This document shows, one piece after another, positions 44,348 through 56,677 of a DNA stretch of 64,000 nucleotides. Within the stretch, counting starts at the first letter, position 1, and every line of letters begins with the position of its first letter. The notes beneath the pieces were generated by a model. That model saw nothing but the letters and a program-made list of their open reading frames with translations. It made no database searches and was not told the origin of the DNA. This DNA is from Albugo candida (taxonomy: Eukaryota > Oomycota > Peronosporomycetes > Albuginales > Albuginaceae): contig CAJNAR010000004.1 in the NCBI GenBank assembly GCA_905220665.1, positions 186,001 through 250,000 on the forward strand. Direction: 5' to 3'. The translations under genes and the position numbers were made by a program.

Positions 44348-46623
44348 TTACATCGGATGGTGCCAAACTTCTTCGCATTGATACGCTTTCGGTGTCACTT
44401 GAATGACAACATGCAGAGGAATGTTGATTGTTGGACATTCAGATGGGTCTTTATTTGTGAGATACGCATACAACACCCGCAGGATAGCCTGATGAGCTAC
44501 TATCAAAACCGGTTGATCCATTCGCATCAATTCTGTGATCACTGGTTCGAGTCGATGGATAACGTCTTGATATGATTCTCCTCGCGGATAGCGATAGTGC
44601 AATTTGTTATTTTTTCGTGCCAAATACTCTTCCGGCATCTCCTCAGCAACCTGCTCGTATGTCATTCCATCGCAAATACCTGCATCAATCTCATCCAATT
44701 GTTTCCATTTCACCACAGCACGGCCACGCGCAGCAATTCGCTCTACTGTCATACCAGTGCGAAGCATTGTAGAGGTCCATACAGAAAGGTTCGTGTTGGG
44801 TGTGGGGTAATAAGTATTGATAAATCGATCCAGCTGCATAGCGTACTGCAGTCCTAAAGGGCTGAGCGGTGAATCCCCGCCAATTCGTTTCTGCGTATTG
44901 AACATGCTTTCTCCATGCCTCGTCAGCCAAATTGGACGTGGTCGAAGCTGTAAATTTGCCAGTAAGAACATAATTCGGGATTGTAAGTACCCATACACTT
45001 GATTGCAGAATATTTGACGACCAACGTCAATCACTTTGATGAAAGGCACGTCCTCTTTATCCGCATTCATAGATTCATACGAATCTTGATAATGTGCGAT
45101 TCGATGATAATAATCTACGGCAGCTTCTTCAAGCGTTTGTGAAGCATAGTCTGCAGAGTTGAGTTTCATGTCATTAATTGTTGTCTTCAGTAACTCGACA
45201 GAATCGCAAACGGACTCAATAAAAAGCATTTCGCATGTCGTTTTCTGTGCGACTTGATCCCTTAAAATGTTTCGACGTTCGACAGTCGCATTGGTTGCAT
45301 CAAAAATGACACAGTGACACTCTTCGTGATTTAGTTCTGAGATGGCGTCTTCCAGGCAGCAATTTATAATTTCCAATCGTTTCTGATACATTTCTTCATT
45401 CTGTGGATCCCAAAATGCATGATTGATATTCGATCCCACAATTTTTCGACGATATTCGCCAGCATTAAACACTTTAGATTGATGACCCATCCAAGTCAGA
45501 TGTCTCGCCAGAATGTGGCCAATAAATGTTTTCCCACGCCCTGGCAAGCCGACCAAAAACAGCATCAGCTTACCAGCCGAGCGATTTCTTGTCTGCTTAT
45601 CCGAATCCTGTGGAACCGCAATATATGACCGATGACCCCCTTTCTGCGCTCGACGATTATGCTCGTGTGTGACGAGATCACCACCAAAATGCTGTGTAGT
45701 AGCTGCTAATAAGACGGAGCTAGAAATGACACTTTCGAGGTACCGAGAATAACGACGAGTAGTAGCCGGTGAGGTAATATCGCTATCATCATCTATTGCA
45801 GCCATAGCCGCAAGTGTCTGCTCACTTTTTGAACGCGTCATAGTTCCAGATCGTGAGCGGCCAGCGCTCGAGGCGGCTGTAACTACCGCTTGTGTTGGTG
45901 TGGATGTACCATTGGTTCCCACAAGAGTTTTCTCATCAATTGGTAGACCATACTCCGAGTCTTCATTCGTGTCTGTGGGCTGTGGTGCTGCAAGATTTAT
46001 AGACGGCAGATCATTAAGTGCGGTAGAGGTCGATTCCGTAGACTGTAAGTAATCATCTGGGGAGCTTGATAGTTCCGCGCGTACTTTAAAAAGTTCCTCT
46101 GTCGCTTGAGGGTTCATCGTTGGTAATTTGAGTCCATCTCGAAGTATCGTTTTAATTGGTGTCTGAAGCGCTGTGGACTCTCCCTGCGAGAACGCATTTT
46201 CCACACGTATGAAATTATTCAAATTACCAAACTGATCCGGTGCGAATACAATTTCGGGATCGTATTTCCAAGCTCCATCCACGCAATATTTAAAGAAATG
46301 TATACCAGCGGGTAAAAAGAGCGTTATCTCGAATTTTGTAGTATTACAATGAAGCGGTATTTGTGAGCCCCAGCTACATGTGATGATATTAGAGACATTA
46401 TCTTTATTATCAAAATTACATACTTATTGAAAGTACCAGTGATTCCAACCGATGATGCATCTGGCTGAGACCAGTGAAATTTGCAGGGATAAAGACCTTC
46501 TCCAGCACTTTGTATGCTTAGAGAGGGTTCCATCTGGTCAGATACCAGTTTTTCCACTACTTCACCCCTTTTACTGTCAGCTTCATCCGATAGATTTTCA
46601 ATGCAATCCCCGTTCATAATCAT
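44348..46623 (-). CDS. PFKFB: CBM48 domain fused to PFK-2/FBPase-2
   Basis: Two exons: 46623-46424 and 46373-44348, giving 741 aa. The enzyme makes and breaks fructose-2,6-bisphosphate, the switch signal of glycolysis. An N-terminal AMPK-type carbohydrate-binding domain occupies about 45-125 (FHWSQPDASSVGITGTFNNW, GIHFFKYCVDGAWKYD). A serine-rich linker follows. Kinase domain from about 335: Walker A GLPGRGKTFIGH, VFNAGEYRR, CVIFDATNATVERR. Phosphatase domain from about 550: LTRHGESMFNTQKRIGGD with the catalytic His, GICDGMTYEQVAEEMPEEY with the acid Glu, and VLIVAHQAILRVLYAYL with the second His. All catalytic residues of both halves are present. Confidence 0.92.
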
Positions 46624-46957
46624 ACTAAAGCAAAAGCCAGCGCGTAATAAGCCCGAAATTAGAGAGAATCAAAGTACCGTAACCGGAGAAAGTATTCATC
46701 CTACATCTCATCGTATGCGTAAGGGATAGGGCTTCAATTTTCTATATTCAAATATAGAACAAAACGACCTGTCCCTGAAATAAATTCAGTTCATACCTGA
46801 TCCAATGAGCATCTGCAATTATAGGAACTAGGGGATAGGCACCCACCTCCGTTTTGTGATTCATCCTTCTTACTAAAAGCTGACTATAATCAGACCCACT
46901 TTACGATAAGAATTTACGTTCGCATCTGAGGCTGTTGTTTTCGATTTTGCTCTTAAG
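46624..46957. other. Divergent promoter region, PFKFB and GH5
   Basis: 334 bp between two divergent start codons; both genes concern carbohydrate. A small inverted repeat (CTATATTCAAATATAG, 46741-46756) lies near the middle. No other motif is obvious. Confidence 0.4.
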
Positions 46958-49007
46958 ATGCACTCACCGAGGAATCAGAACATGAATACGTTCAATGAAC
47001 CGCCCTCTGAACGAGTTTGGAAGGATACCACTGCTGGTGAGACATACGGGTCTTATTTTGCTGATCAAAATGAACAGATGCGCCGATCCAACCGAACTAC
47101 TTTTTCGGGGACCAATGGTGGAGCTCACCACGCTGATATCGCAGTCGGGCTACTGGATTCAGGGGAGAATGTGCTTCGTAAACCGCATTATACTGGGCGC
47201 AAACGTACTTGGCCGGGAGCTTTATTTTTGCTTCTTCTCATTTTCACATCGCTGGCATTGATCACGTACTATGGAATACAAACGCATTCCGAATCTAAAG
47301 AGCAAGAAGAACTTTCTCAGGAAATCATTGGAAGAGGACGAAGGAGAAAAAAGGCCCTTCCGCCAAAAGGTAAGAGTTTGTGCACAATGCAAAGGTTTTT
47401 ATATGCTGATCGATTGTATTAGTTTGTGTGGTACCAAATTATGTCACTTCGGGGACCAAAATATACGCGAAACATGGATCAGTCAAACATGAAGTCCATT
47501 TCACAGGTGTCAATTGGAGTGGAATGGAAAACATAGAAGGTATACCGCACGGTCTTGCCTACAAACAAAGTGATGTGGTACGTGGCTTCAAGTCGTAAAC
47601 GGTCGATTGCATCGTTTAACATTGAATGAGTAGGACACTATTGCGCAAAAATTGGCCAAGCATAAATTCAATGCTGTGCGACTCCCACTGAATGCGAAAA
47701 TGATTATTGAAGATTCACCTGTAGACACAAAAGACTTTTTGAATGTATATCAGAATCCGGATCTTGTTGTGGAAACTTATGTCGATATGATTAAGAAAGT
47801 TGTTCAAGCACTCGCAAAACAGCAGATTGTTGTTCTATTGGATATACACAAAATCGATCCTGCGTTCAAAGAGGACACTTCCGAGCATCTGTGGTACACG
47901 AAAGAATTTCCCATCGAAGTTATGCTGAAAATGTATCAGAAATTAGCGTCCGAATTGTGCAATGAATTTTACTACAACATTGTCGGAATCGACATCAAAA
48001 ATGAGCCGATTGGAGGATGCTGGCCTGCAAAAGCAGGATCCAAAGAATGCCCTCCGAATAGAGACTGGCCACGTGCAGTCGAAGCAATTGGTAATGCGAT
48101 TCTAGAAGTCTGTCCAAACTGGCTTATTGTCGCTGAAGGTCTGTACGCTCAGAATATCAAGGCGACAATCAATGGAAAATCTGTTGTATACAGCGACTGG
48201 TATGGAGCCAGTGCTTCGAATGCTACTCTCAACCCAATCGTGCTAAGCATACCAAACAAGGTTGCATTCGCTGTACACTGGTACTCTCCGAGTGTGTACC
48301 CGACAAGTGTTTATTTTCAGTCGCAGAAAACCGAGAAGGATGGAAGCATATCAGTGGTTGAATACCCTACGACACCTGCTGGAGATGCATTGTTGCACTC
48401 AGGCATGAAGACGATCATGGATAAAGCATTTGGCCAATTGCTTGATTTAGCAGAAGCGCCCGTCTTCTACGGTGAGTTTGGTGGTATTTATGGCAAGGCC
48501 GAATTACTTCCTGGGAAAACAAGTACCAGAGCAATCGAATATATGATGGAGTACGGGTCAGCAAGAGGTATGGTCGGAGGTTTTATCTGGTCTTTGAATC
48601 CCGATGGGCATTATGCATTCAATGACAAATATGAGACGGATGATCCATTCCAGTACGGTCTTTATGCCGATAAAACCTACCAGGATTTCCATGACGATTA
48701 TTCTGTAGCCCTCCAACAGTTAGAAGGGAATGGAGTCATCCCCTGTTTTACAAGGGATGGATCCATCAGTAAGTCAGCAAAGAGCAATGGTACGACAACT
48801 GCGGTCACAAGTTCTGATGATGAGACACCACCGGCTGTAGCCACAGCGTTACCAGCGGAAGGCGTGCCAGCGACGTCCACAGCATTACCAGTCGGAGGCG
48901 TACCAGCAACGTCCACCGTGCTACCAGCAGCTCCATTAGCAGCCCAACCACGAGCTGCAGCCCCTGTGACCCCTGCAGCCCGTGCAGCACCTTTACCAGC
49001 TGTATAA
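46958..49007 (+). CDS. GH5 glucanase, membrane-anchored, with Ala/Pro/Thr tail
   Basis: Three exons: 46958-47369, 47423-47577, 47634-49007, giving 646 aa. The N-terminal ~95 residues are polar, then one membrane segment (GALFLLLLIFTSLALITYYG), so a type II protein with its enzyme outside. The GH5 fold follows: HFTGVNWSGMEN, FNAVRLPLNAKMI, VVLLDIHKIDP, the acid/base Glu in GIDIKNEPIGG, and the nucleophile Glu in VFYGEFGG. It probably cuts beta-1,3- or beta-1,4-glucan, in the own wall or the plant's. The tail contains near repeats of VPATSTALP and a run rich in Ala and Pro, a stalk-like region. The 3' end lies 99 bp from convergent BCAS2. Confidence 0.87.
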
Positions 49008-49106
49008 GGTTTCGGCCACACAGACGGTGTCATGAAGAAGAAATACAGCCTGTGTAGTGCACTACACATTTTGTAAATAAATTGAATTTTTTAAACCTCA
49101 ATTTTT

Positions 49107-49899
49107 CTATGCGATTGTTTTCAGACGCTTGGCACTTCCCATTTCGTACGCTTTACAAGCCATTTCAATCTCATGATTCTTTTGCAACAACTGTTCGTAT
49201 TTGCGTCGATACGAAGTCAGCTTCTTGCTATTCAGGAGCTGAAACTGCTTCCTTTCTTGATTTAATTGGTCCAAAGCTGCTTTACGGTTTGTATGCTCAT
49301 TGGTGTATCTACAACACGATCATTAGCACCATAAAGAGAACACACTTTACAAAACGCAAAAACGTAACTCTTTTTGTAGCTGCTCCAACACTGCAACCTT
49401 GCATTTCCATACATTTGAGACGTATTTCTGCTCCACTTCTAAATTCAAAACTCTAAAGGAAACCGCGTCGTTATTACTGATAAAATCTGACGAATATCAC
49501 CCACTCATTGTGTCGATGCTCAATGAGTATTTTCATTTGATCATTCGCCTGCTTCCAGGCCTTGGCACTACCGACATTTTTCCTGCTTGGTTCATAGATA
49601 GAGTGCTGATTGTATCGATTCATATCTATCGCATTCAGCGCAACTTGAGCTTGCACTCGTTTCCATTCTTTTAACAATCTCGCTCGATTTTGGAACGTCG
49701 GAGTGTAATCCGGCAAAAATGCGATGTATTCATTTAAGTTTGGAGTGAATGTGTTCATTTCTTTCTCTATTTGGCGCTGTGCCTTAATACGAGCTTCCGC
49801 ATCGTTCCATTCCGTGTCGATATACCCAAGAGCGTCAATCAAAGACTTATTTTGGAGAAGCAGCGGGCATATTGTTGGGCTTTTAAGCACTTTGGCCAT
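49107..49899 (-). CDS. BCAS2: BCAS2/SPF27, Prp19-complex spliceosome subunit
   Basis: Three exons: 49899-49505, 49452-49351, 49308-49107, giving 232 aa, near the 225 of the human protein. It is a core part of the Prp19/NTC complex that activates the spliceosome. Family marks are LIDALGYIDTEWND, the PNLNEYIAFLP block, LNAIDMNRYN, then a long heptad-rich helix with LDQLNQERKQFQLLNSKKL and QKNHEIEMACKAYE. Start chosen at MAKVLKSP, since the longer open frame upstream has no ATG. Intron 2 is only 42 nt and carries a consensus-like branch point, GCTAATGA. Confidence 0.88.
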
Positions 49900-50094
49900 T
49901 TTAAGCGATATACGGATATCAACCAATCGCCGCAAAATGCTGATTTGGGCCTTCCACGAGCCTAAATTATCGACGCAAGCGCGTTTTAGTGGGACAAAAT
50001 AGGTGATAATACCTGCATTCTGATGTATTAGTGGGCGTGAATTATTAGCGGTATTGTATACATTTATGGCTTGAGTATGACATTACAGTAAAAA

Positions 50095-50655
50095 ATGAGA
50101 TTTCTAGTTCGATCACATTACTGGCGACAGTTGAGTGAGGTGACGGATCGAGTGTGCGACACCTCACGACATAAAGGTTTGCATATTTCTCATTCATTCC
50201 TAGTTTTGTTTCGAATGGCGCATCTTTTAAAAATCGCAAAACCGGTGCTCGGCCGAAAGCCTTATTGTATTATCAAGTATGCTCATGTGGAACACTTAGG
50301 AAGTTCCACCCTGCTTTCCACTCAACGTTTTGTATCGATTTTGCTGCCCGGGAGGACACAGGCTCTTGATACTAACAATTTAGCTCGTACTTTTGCAAAT
50401 AAAGCAAAGGGTGAAGGGTATCAAGGAACGAACAAGTCAAAGGAGGAGCTTGAAATGGATGAAAGTCGACAATACTCTGCAAGTAATGCTCAGGTCGACA
50501 AAAAGGGCGCTGATTCCTACCCGGAGAAACTCAAATCATCGCACAAAGTGTCAGCAAATGAGGAAAATAATACAGACACCGAATCATCTGATACAGGAAA
50601 ATCGAGAACCGCCAAAAGCAAAGAGAAAGAATCCTCGCTACCAACTTATAGCTAA
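50095..50655 (+). CDS. Uncharacterised basic, hydrophilic protein
   Basis: Open frame of 186 aa that I do not recognise. The first about 60 residues are basic with hydrophobic patches and few acids (MRFLVRSHYWRQ, MAHLLKIAKPVLGRK), as in a mitochondrial leader; the actual start may be the later ATG at 50215. The last 85 residues are highly charged and rich in Ser, Lys, Glu and Asn, probably disordered. It diverges from BCAS2 with 195 bp between. Confidence 0.5.
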   Translation: MRFLVRSHYWRQLSEVTDRVCDTSRHKGLHISHSFLVLFRMAHLLKIAKPVLGRKPYCIIKYAHVEHLGSSTLLSTQRFVSILLPGRTQALDTNNLARTFANKAKGEGYQGTNKSKEELEMDESRQYSASNAQVDKKGADSYPEKLKSSHKVSANEENNTDTESSDTGKSRTAKSKEKESSLPTYS

Positions 50656-50992
50656 TTACCGATATTTAGCCTCAAGATTCTTACTTGTCCTAAAATTTTA
50701 ATTGAAAGCGTAGTTGTACCCCGGTTACTATAGTGAGGCCTCTATCTCTTGCATTCTTTTTGTGTGTCTTCAAAAGAGCTGAGGGGTTCAAGGTAATTTT
50801 ACGAGACTTGCTGTCGACTCTAAAACAAACAAGATTTCCTTATTTTAGCTTCAAGTTGTGAATGAATACCACGATTACGAAAAGCTAAAAAAGTCTTCGC
50901 GTGTCATACCTTTGCGAACGTCACTATGATATTATACTATATTATAAAGGTTCAGCGATTCCAAGGTGGTTGGCCAACCATTCCACATCCGC
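50656..50992. other. Intergenic, promoter of the TFIIIC subunit gene
   Basis: 337 bp with no gene seen. The open frame of the next gene reaches back to 50966 but has no ATG before 50993. Confidence 0.45.
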
Positions 50993-52829
50993 ATGGATTC
51001 CTCTGAGGTTACTTTGAAACTCCGCGATGGGAAGAATCCTACTCCCCAAATGGTTGCATTAGAGCTACCTCTGTACGTACAGCAATTAGATCGCGTCCAA
51101 GAACTCTTTGGAGGTGTAGAAACAATGCAGAAAAAGCATCAATCTAAATCGCGTTTTTTGCCCATTAAACTCCGGCCATCCGAGGCTTCCTGTAAACCAC
51201 TACATGCAGACTTGAGTACAACGCAGTCCATTGTATTGCGCATTAGACGGAAAAAAAATCGATCAGAACCGTCCAATGTGAATGTAGAGGTCGTAGGAAT
51301 CATGCACGACAAATATATGTGTCAGGGAATGGCCGATTTCCAGTATCTGACAGCAAAGCGATTCGTTCCTGCTCCACCGTCGAAAATACCCGATGATGAA
51401 TTGAAAGATAGAAGCAAACGTTACGAGCACCGTCTTGACGAAAGGAAGCGACAGTTGAGCCCATATTTGAACGTTAAACAACAAAAAGACTTGGAGCTGC
51501 TTCCTGAAGTATTCTCTAGAATCGATGTACCGCTCAAATATCAATTCAAACAGCGTCCAGGATACAAAAGTGCCGATTGCGAGAAAAAGAAGTTTTCGGG
51601 TGCAATAGACTTTCTCGACTTTCATGACAAGGCAGACGTTCCCATGCCACCAGATCCAACCGAAAAACTTGAAATCAGAATTCGTACGGTTGGTGAAATA
51701 GAGTCTGAGATTGTCAGCGATGTTCTAGACAATATACAGCGTAAGTTGGTAAAAAAACCGATCTGGCTTCGTTCTACCATGCTCGACGGTTTTGGTCCCT
51801 TAGAGTGCCGCGTAGCCCGTCATATTCTGTGTCGGCTCTGTTATGTTTTTCTCGACGGACCATGGCGATGGTCTTGGATCAAGAAAGGTTATGATCCCCG
51901 TCATACACAAGAAGGTGCGCGTTACCAGGTGGTCGAAATGAGAAGTGCCCAGCAATTACTACAGGGCAAAGTGAATCGTCATGGTAAAGTTCGTGGACGG
52001 AACAGGGCAAAAGTCAAGAAAGGAAACGCTAGAGAACCACTGAAAATGGAAGAAGATACTGAGCCTTCGAAGAGAATGAGAGCGAGACTGAAAAAAGTTA
52101 TCAAATACTCTGATGAAAGCACGGCAGCAAGCGCCCATCCGCGACGAAAGGATCAAAATTCAGTCGTCAGATTGGACCACATTGCGATTGGCGCAACTTC
52201 CTCAACTGAAAATAGTGAAGCAAAAGAGCCTCGGGCTGGAGACTTGCTATATAAAGAAGATGCTTCTGGCCTTCCAGCACAAACAATCTTTGGTATCCCG
52301 ATCCGAGTAGGGAACCTATGCTTTCAGGTGAGCGAGGTTGACGATCCAGAGATCAAGGCGTGGATCGACAAATTTGATGTGCTACAAGAAAAACCGAATA
52401 TCACTCACGGATGGTATTCACCTCACATGTTTACAGCACTCCGGGAAATGATCCGATTTCGCGTTGCTTGTATGGTACAACGTCCCCGAGAAGAACTTGA
52501 ATCTATGAGAAAAAGCATTGGACAATTACAAAGCGACGCTTTGGAGAATTATGAAAAAGCACTCAAGTCTGGCGGAAAGTTACATCAAACTGAGAGTTTG
52601 CGGCAAAATATTGGAGATATAGAAAGTATCGATGATATGGACATCGATAAAGTTGGAGGGGAGGGCGAAGAGGAGGAGGAGGAGGAGGAGGAGGAGAAGA
52701 GAAGAGGAAGACGCACCAATTATACTTGATGGCGATGAAAATTATGATATGGACCTCGATAACGGAGATATTAGCGATAATAATGTGGAGAGTGTGAATA
52801 ATGTTGAAGGAGTGGAATACACTTTTTGA
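50993..52829 (+). CDS. TFIIIC subunit 5 (tau95/GTF3C5)-like
   Basis: The open frame runs 50993-52729. Part of RNA polymerase III factor TFIIIC, which binds the A box of tRNA genes. Family blocks are LELPLYVQQLDRVQELFGG, SIVLRIRRKK, VVGIMHDKYMCQGMADFQYL, LLPEVFSRIDVPLKYQF, the region RPIWLRSTMLDG (read here KPIWLRSTMLDG), and GPWRWSWIKKGYDPR, typical of the second half of the protein. After a (GAG)n run at 52668-52699 the frame ends quickly at 52729. Another frame after the repeat reads EEDAPIILDGDENYDMDLDN and runs acidic to 52829, like the acidic tails of this family. A repeat-length change is the likely cause, so the natural end may be 52829. Confidence 0.78.
52668..52699. repeat. GAG trinucleotide microsatellite in coding sequence
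   Basis: A run of nearly pure (GAG)n encodes polyglutamate near the end of the TFIIIC subunit. Its length appears to be out of phase with the acidic tail that follows. Confidence 0.85.
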
Positions 52830-53162
52830 GCGTTAGATTACGTACTCAAGTAACGACAGAGGTAATGGGTGCAACACCGTGCTAAACGACATGAACATAC
52901 GGAATAAAGTCGTTTTGTTTTGTATCTGTTTGATTAAGTGAATGATTGTTGCGCTATCTGACGCGCAAATTACACGAAAAAAGAGGAGCATGTTATTTAT
53001 AAATGATAACCCTGCGATCGTCGCGTAACTCAGGGTTTGGGGGAGAAGGCATCAACCCTGACTATATCACGACAGATTAGGGTATAAATATACCGTTGAG
53101 ATCATAGACAATTGCAATTACGCACTCTTTATGTTCTGACGTAAAAAAGTAATCACACGACA
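52830..53162. other. Intergenic 333 bp
   Basis: No gene seen. It contains an imperfect inverted repeat around AACCCTG at 53009-53015 and CAGGGTT at 53031-53037, with a further AACCCTG at 53055. Confidence 0.4.
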
Positions 53163-56100
53163 ATGGAAGACGGCAGCAGCTCGAGCGCAACTTTTTTGAG
53201 ACTCACCGAAACAGAGGGAATAAAGACTGATCATGAGCCAATCGAATTACGAAATGCAGAAACAGAAACAGAAGTAACAGAGATTTCAGAGAGGCAAGCG
53301 AGTCACAAAATCAGCAAATTTGCAGGACTCCCACTCAACACAATCGAAACCAATAGGCACAATCTAGATATCATACTCGAAAACAGTCAGAGTACCATAC
53401 ATACGGATGACATTATCATGAGAGGATATCTGCGAAAGAGATATCGAAATAATTATTACATGGGCTCCTATCGGTTTTGCGTTTTGAGGGGAGTCTGTTT
53501 ACGTTGGTTCATTTCTGAGGAAGACGCGACTACTGGAACTCGATGGCGAGGAGAAGAGTACGTAAAAGCAATAGAGCGATGGTCTGGATTCGGATCCATC
53601 CGCACCTATCCTCACGCTTTTGCCATACACACAGAGAGTGGGAGAGTACTTTTATGCTCTGCATCGACTTTGAAAGAAAAGAAGAATTGGGTGGACGCCA
53701 TTGAAACCGCACTTAAGGCGTCCGGGTCGCGACATACATCAGCAACTTTTGGCATGCTGGAAGGGAACCCCGATGGAAGACGAATCGTGCCGGAAGATAT
53801 TATACGTAATCATCAGAGATTGGGTTATGGTAACACCTTGGGCAATGCCGACCAACCGATTCCTTCGTCGGCAGATACGTCCAGTTTGGGCTTATCCACC
53901 GCAAACAGTGCACAGACACAAGCTCCTCGAGAATGTTATCAATGCAAACATCACTTCAAGAAGTTTGTATCACGACGTATCGTATGCAGTTCGTGTAATT
54001 GGACGTTTTGCAGACGCCACTGCCGTCAGTTTATTAGTCTTTATCACATTGAAAGTAACAACTCTTTCTTACGTCGTTGTTGTAATGGCTGTGTGATCCG
54101 ACAAGATTTTTTAAAATATTTGGACTCTTTTATCAAATTTTCAAGCGCGTTGGTACAAAAACGGCAAACTGTTAAAATGCTTATTGAAAGCAAGCTGTCT
54201 GAGGCAATAAGAGGAGATGGAACACCGAATCAGTTTCAATCCGAGTCGTACCCCTCCGTAGTGGAACGATTACGTACGGATCCAATGAGTCTCATCCGAA
54301 CTATTAAGATATTGTATCGGAGTCGTCGTGATCCGTGTTTATTTCGAATCGCCTGTGAACGACTTCCGTTTTATATTGAAAATAGTATTGATCGTGTGGA
54401 AACCTTATGGTATCAAATATTACATCTGGTTCAGTGCTTGGAAGACGACATTGACGTCTCTTTTATCCAAATTTTCTATCTTAAGCGATACATACGAGCT
54501 GTTTGCAGAAGGTCTCCGCGTATCGCATTACAAACAATTTGGAACACTCAAGCATCACTCAATGATATCACCTCACATAACTCCAACTTGTTACTAGAAG
54601 TACTCGCGTTTACTTTTCCTCCCACCAGATTGAGGCTCACCTCAGACAATGACATCGAATGTCCAGACTTGTGGTCCGATATGATTTTAATGGACAGTCC
54701 TGATCATCAGAGATGTGCGATCATCGCGAGGTTGATGCATGTCAGTCGATATGTGGAGGGAATAATCCAGGAAGACGGAGAAGAGGCCTGGGTCGATCGC
54801 TGGCTCAATGCGAATTCTCCTCAAGAATATCAAAAAAGTGCCAAAGAACTCCATGAAACAGGGATATCGCTATGTGAGCAGCAAACGAGCATCACGTACG
54901 AGTCGTTGGATGTTCCAAGTCTGCAGAAAGATGCTGAGAAAATCAATGCCGGCTCACTAGTGTTTGAAGACTTGGTCATGAAACAGGTACAATTTGTCAA
55001 GTCTTTGGCCGCAATTAGCGATGGATTGCGTGGTGTGTACCCGGAGAAACGTCGATCTGTTGTGTTGGAAGAAGAATTGATCCGACTGAATGAGCAATTG
55101 CATGACACTTTATACCCATTGAGCAGTGCATCCGACGAGCTCTACAGAGTACTTCGAGTTCCTCCGACTGAAGGAAAGGTCTTTATGACAAAAGAACGAG
55201 CGCCTACAATGCTCTTGGTCGAGACAGTACCGCTACATGCAAGAGATGAAGCTGTTTATGGTGATGATGACCGCATTTTACGTCCATTTCTCAGCTCGTC
55301 ACGGCTAAGTTGTACGATTTTGGATTTTGAAATGGATGAGAAAAAGTATGTGCCAGAAGCACCAACGTCAATGCATTTGGATGAATTGGATGATGAAGCG
55401 AGTCAATTCACGGATTCTCAGTGTTCTGTGAAGACAGCGCCGTGGTTGACTCCTTGTGCACGCAGTACATCCGCACGAGCTCAAAGAAGCACGGAAATGT
55501 GGAGAGAGTTCTCAACCGATGTGGAGGACGATGGTCCCGAGTATAGTCAGACTATGATAAACACACAGCCAGCACGTTCCAGCGTACATCACGACAGCAG
55601 TCATTTTCGGGAAGCAGAAGGAGATACGGGCTCTTTTCGTCGTAAAAGTCATCACGACGTTGGTGAGAGTCTGGTGTATAACTGCAACGTCTACGGCGAG
55701 AGTTGGAAGGACAAGCAGGAACGTATACGCAGGAATTCACCCGTGGGTAACTTACCTGGCTGGAAGCTGTTCACTATCATCGTGAAAACCAATGATGATC
55801 TGAGGCAGGAAATGTTCACCATGCAGATCATACAAAAGTTTCAAAGTGTTTTTCAACGCGAGCATCTGCCTTTATGGCTTCGAACGTATCGTATCGTTGC
55901 AACAGGAGCGAATATCGGTCTATTGGAAACGATCACGGATGCATGCTCGTTGGATCATTTGAAAAAGAGCTTTGGAAATGGAGAGAAAACACTTTACGAG
56001 TACTTTCAGGCAGCTTATGGAGACACCCGATCGATGACTGTGTCGAAATACGTCGCCGAGGTTGGGCTCGAAGAAGCGCGGAATAATTTCATCAACAGTA

Positions 56101-56614
56101 TGGCTGCATACAGTTTGGTCTCCTACATCCTTCTGCTGAAAGATCGGCATAATGGTAACATTCTACTAACGCCCAAGGCCATCTCATTCACATTGATTTT
56201 GGCTTTATTCTCGGAATCGCTCCTGGAGGTGCCTTCAGCTTGGAAGATGCTCCTTTCAAACTCACACACGAAATGGTCCAAGTGATGGGTGGATTAGACT
56301 CGGACGGGTACCAGCAATATCGTCGGCTTTTATGTGACGGCTTTGTAGCCGTTCGAAAGTATCAACGCGAGATTCTCGCTCTTTTGCAAACAACCGGTCA
56401 ACAATCTCCATTCCCGTGTTTTTCACCTGGAAAAAGCAATAAGAAGAAGCATTTGGCTCGCTTACTTGCAGGTGTTCACGACAGACTACATACCCCGAAA
56501 TCCCGAGAAGAGCTGGAGAAAAAAGTAGATTATCTCTTGCGTAAGAGCTATAACGCATGGGGAACCCGTCGATATGACGCGTATCAGTTACGAAGCAACA
56601 ACATCTACCCTTGA
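53163..56614 (+). CDS. PH- and FYVE-like phosphatidylinositol 4-kinase, one frameshift
   Basis: Frame 1 covers 53163 to about 56180; the catalytic end continues in the next frame to 56614, about 1,150 aa in all. It phosphorylates phosphatidylinositol on membranes. A PH domain lies at about 83-182 (RGYLRKRYRNNYYMGSYRF), a FYVE-like zinc finger at about 255-325 (CYQCKHHF, CSSCNWTFCRRHCRQF, CCNGC; the RRHHCR core is changed), and a lipid-kinase helical domain at about 360-560. The kinase domain shows KLFTIIVKTNDDLRQEMF with the ATP-site Lys and DRHNGNILLTPK, then in the new frame GHLIHIDFGFILG. One missing G at about 56176-56181 explains the break. The gene is otherwise intact, so sequence error or very recent loss are both possible. 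Confidence 0.8.
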
Positions 56615-56677
56615 TCCTTGAAACGTTTGCCTATCAATAGATTCACACGCTGTGCATGAGCTCTGACGAGAAGGTCG

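Noticed and set aside
48698..49069. Antisense open frame of 123 aa opposite GH5
   Set aside because: It mirrors the low-complexity Ala/Pro/Thr tail of GH5 and has no independent coding sign.
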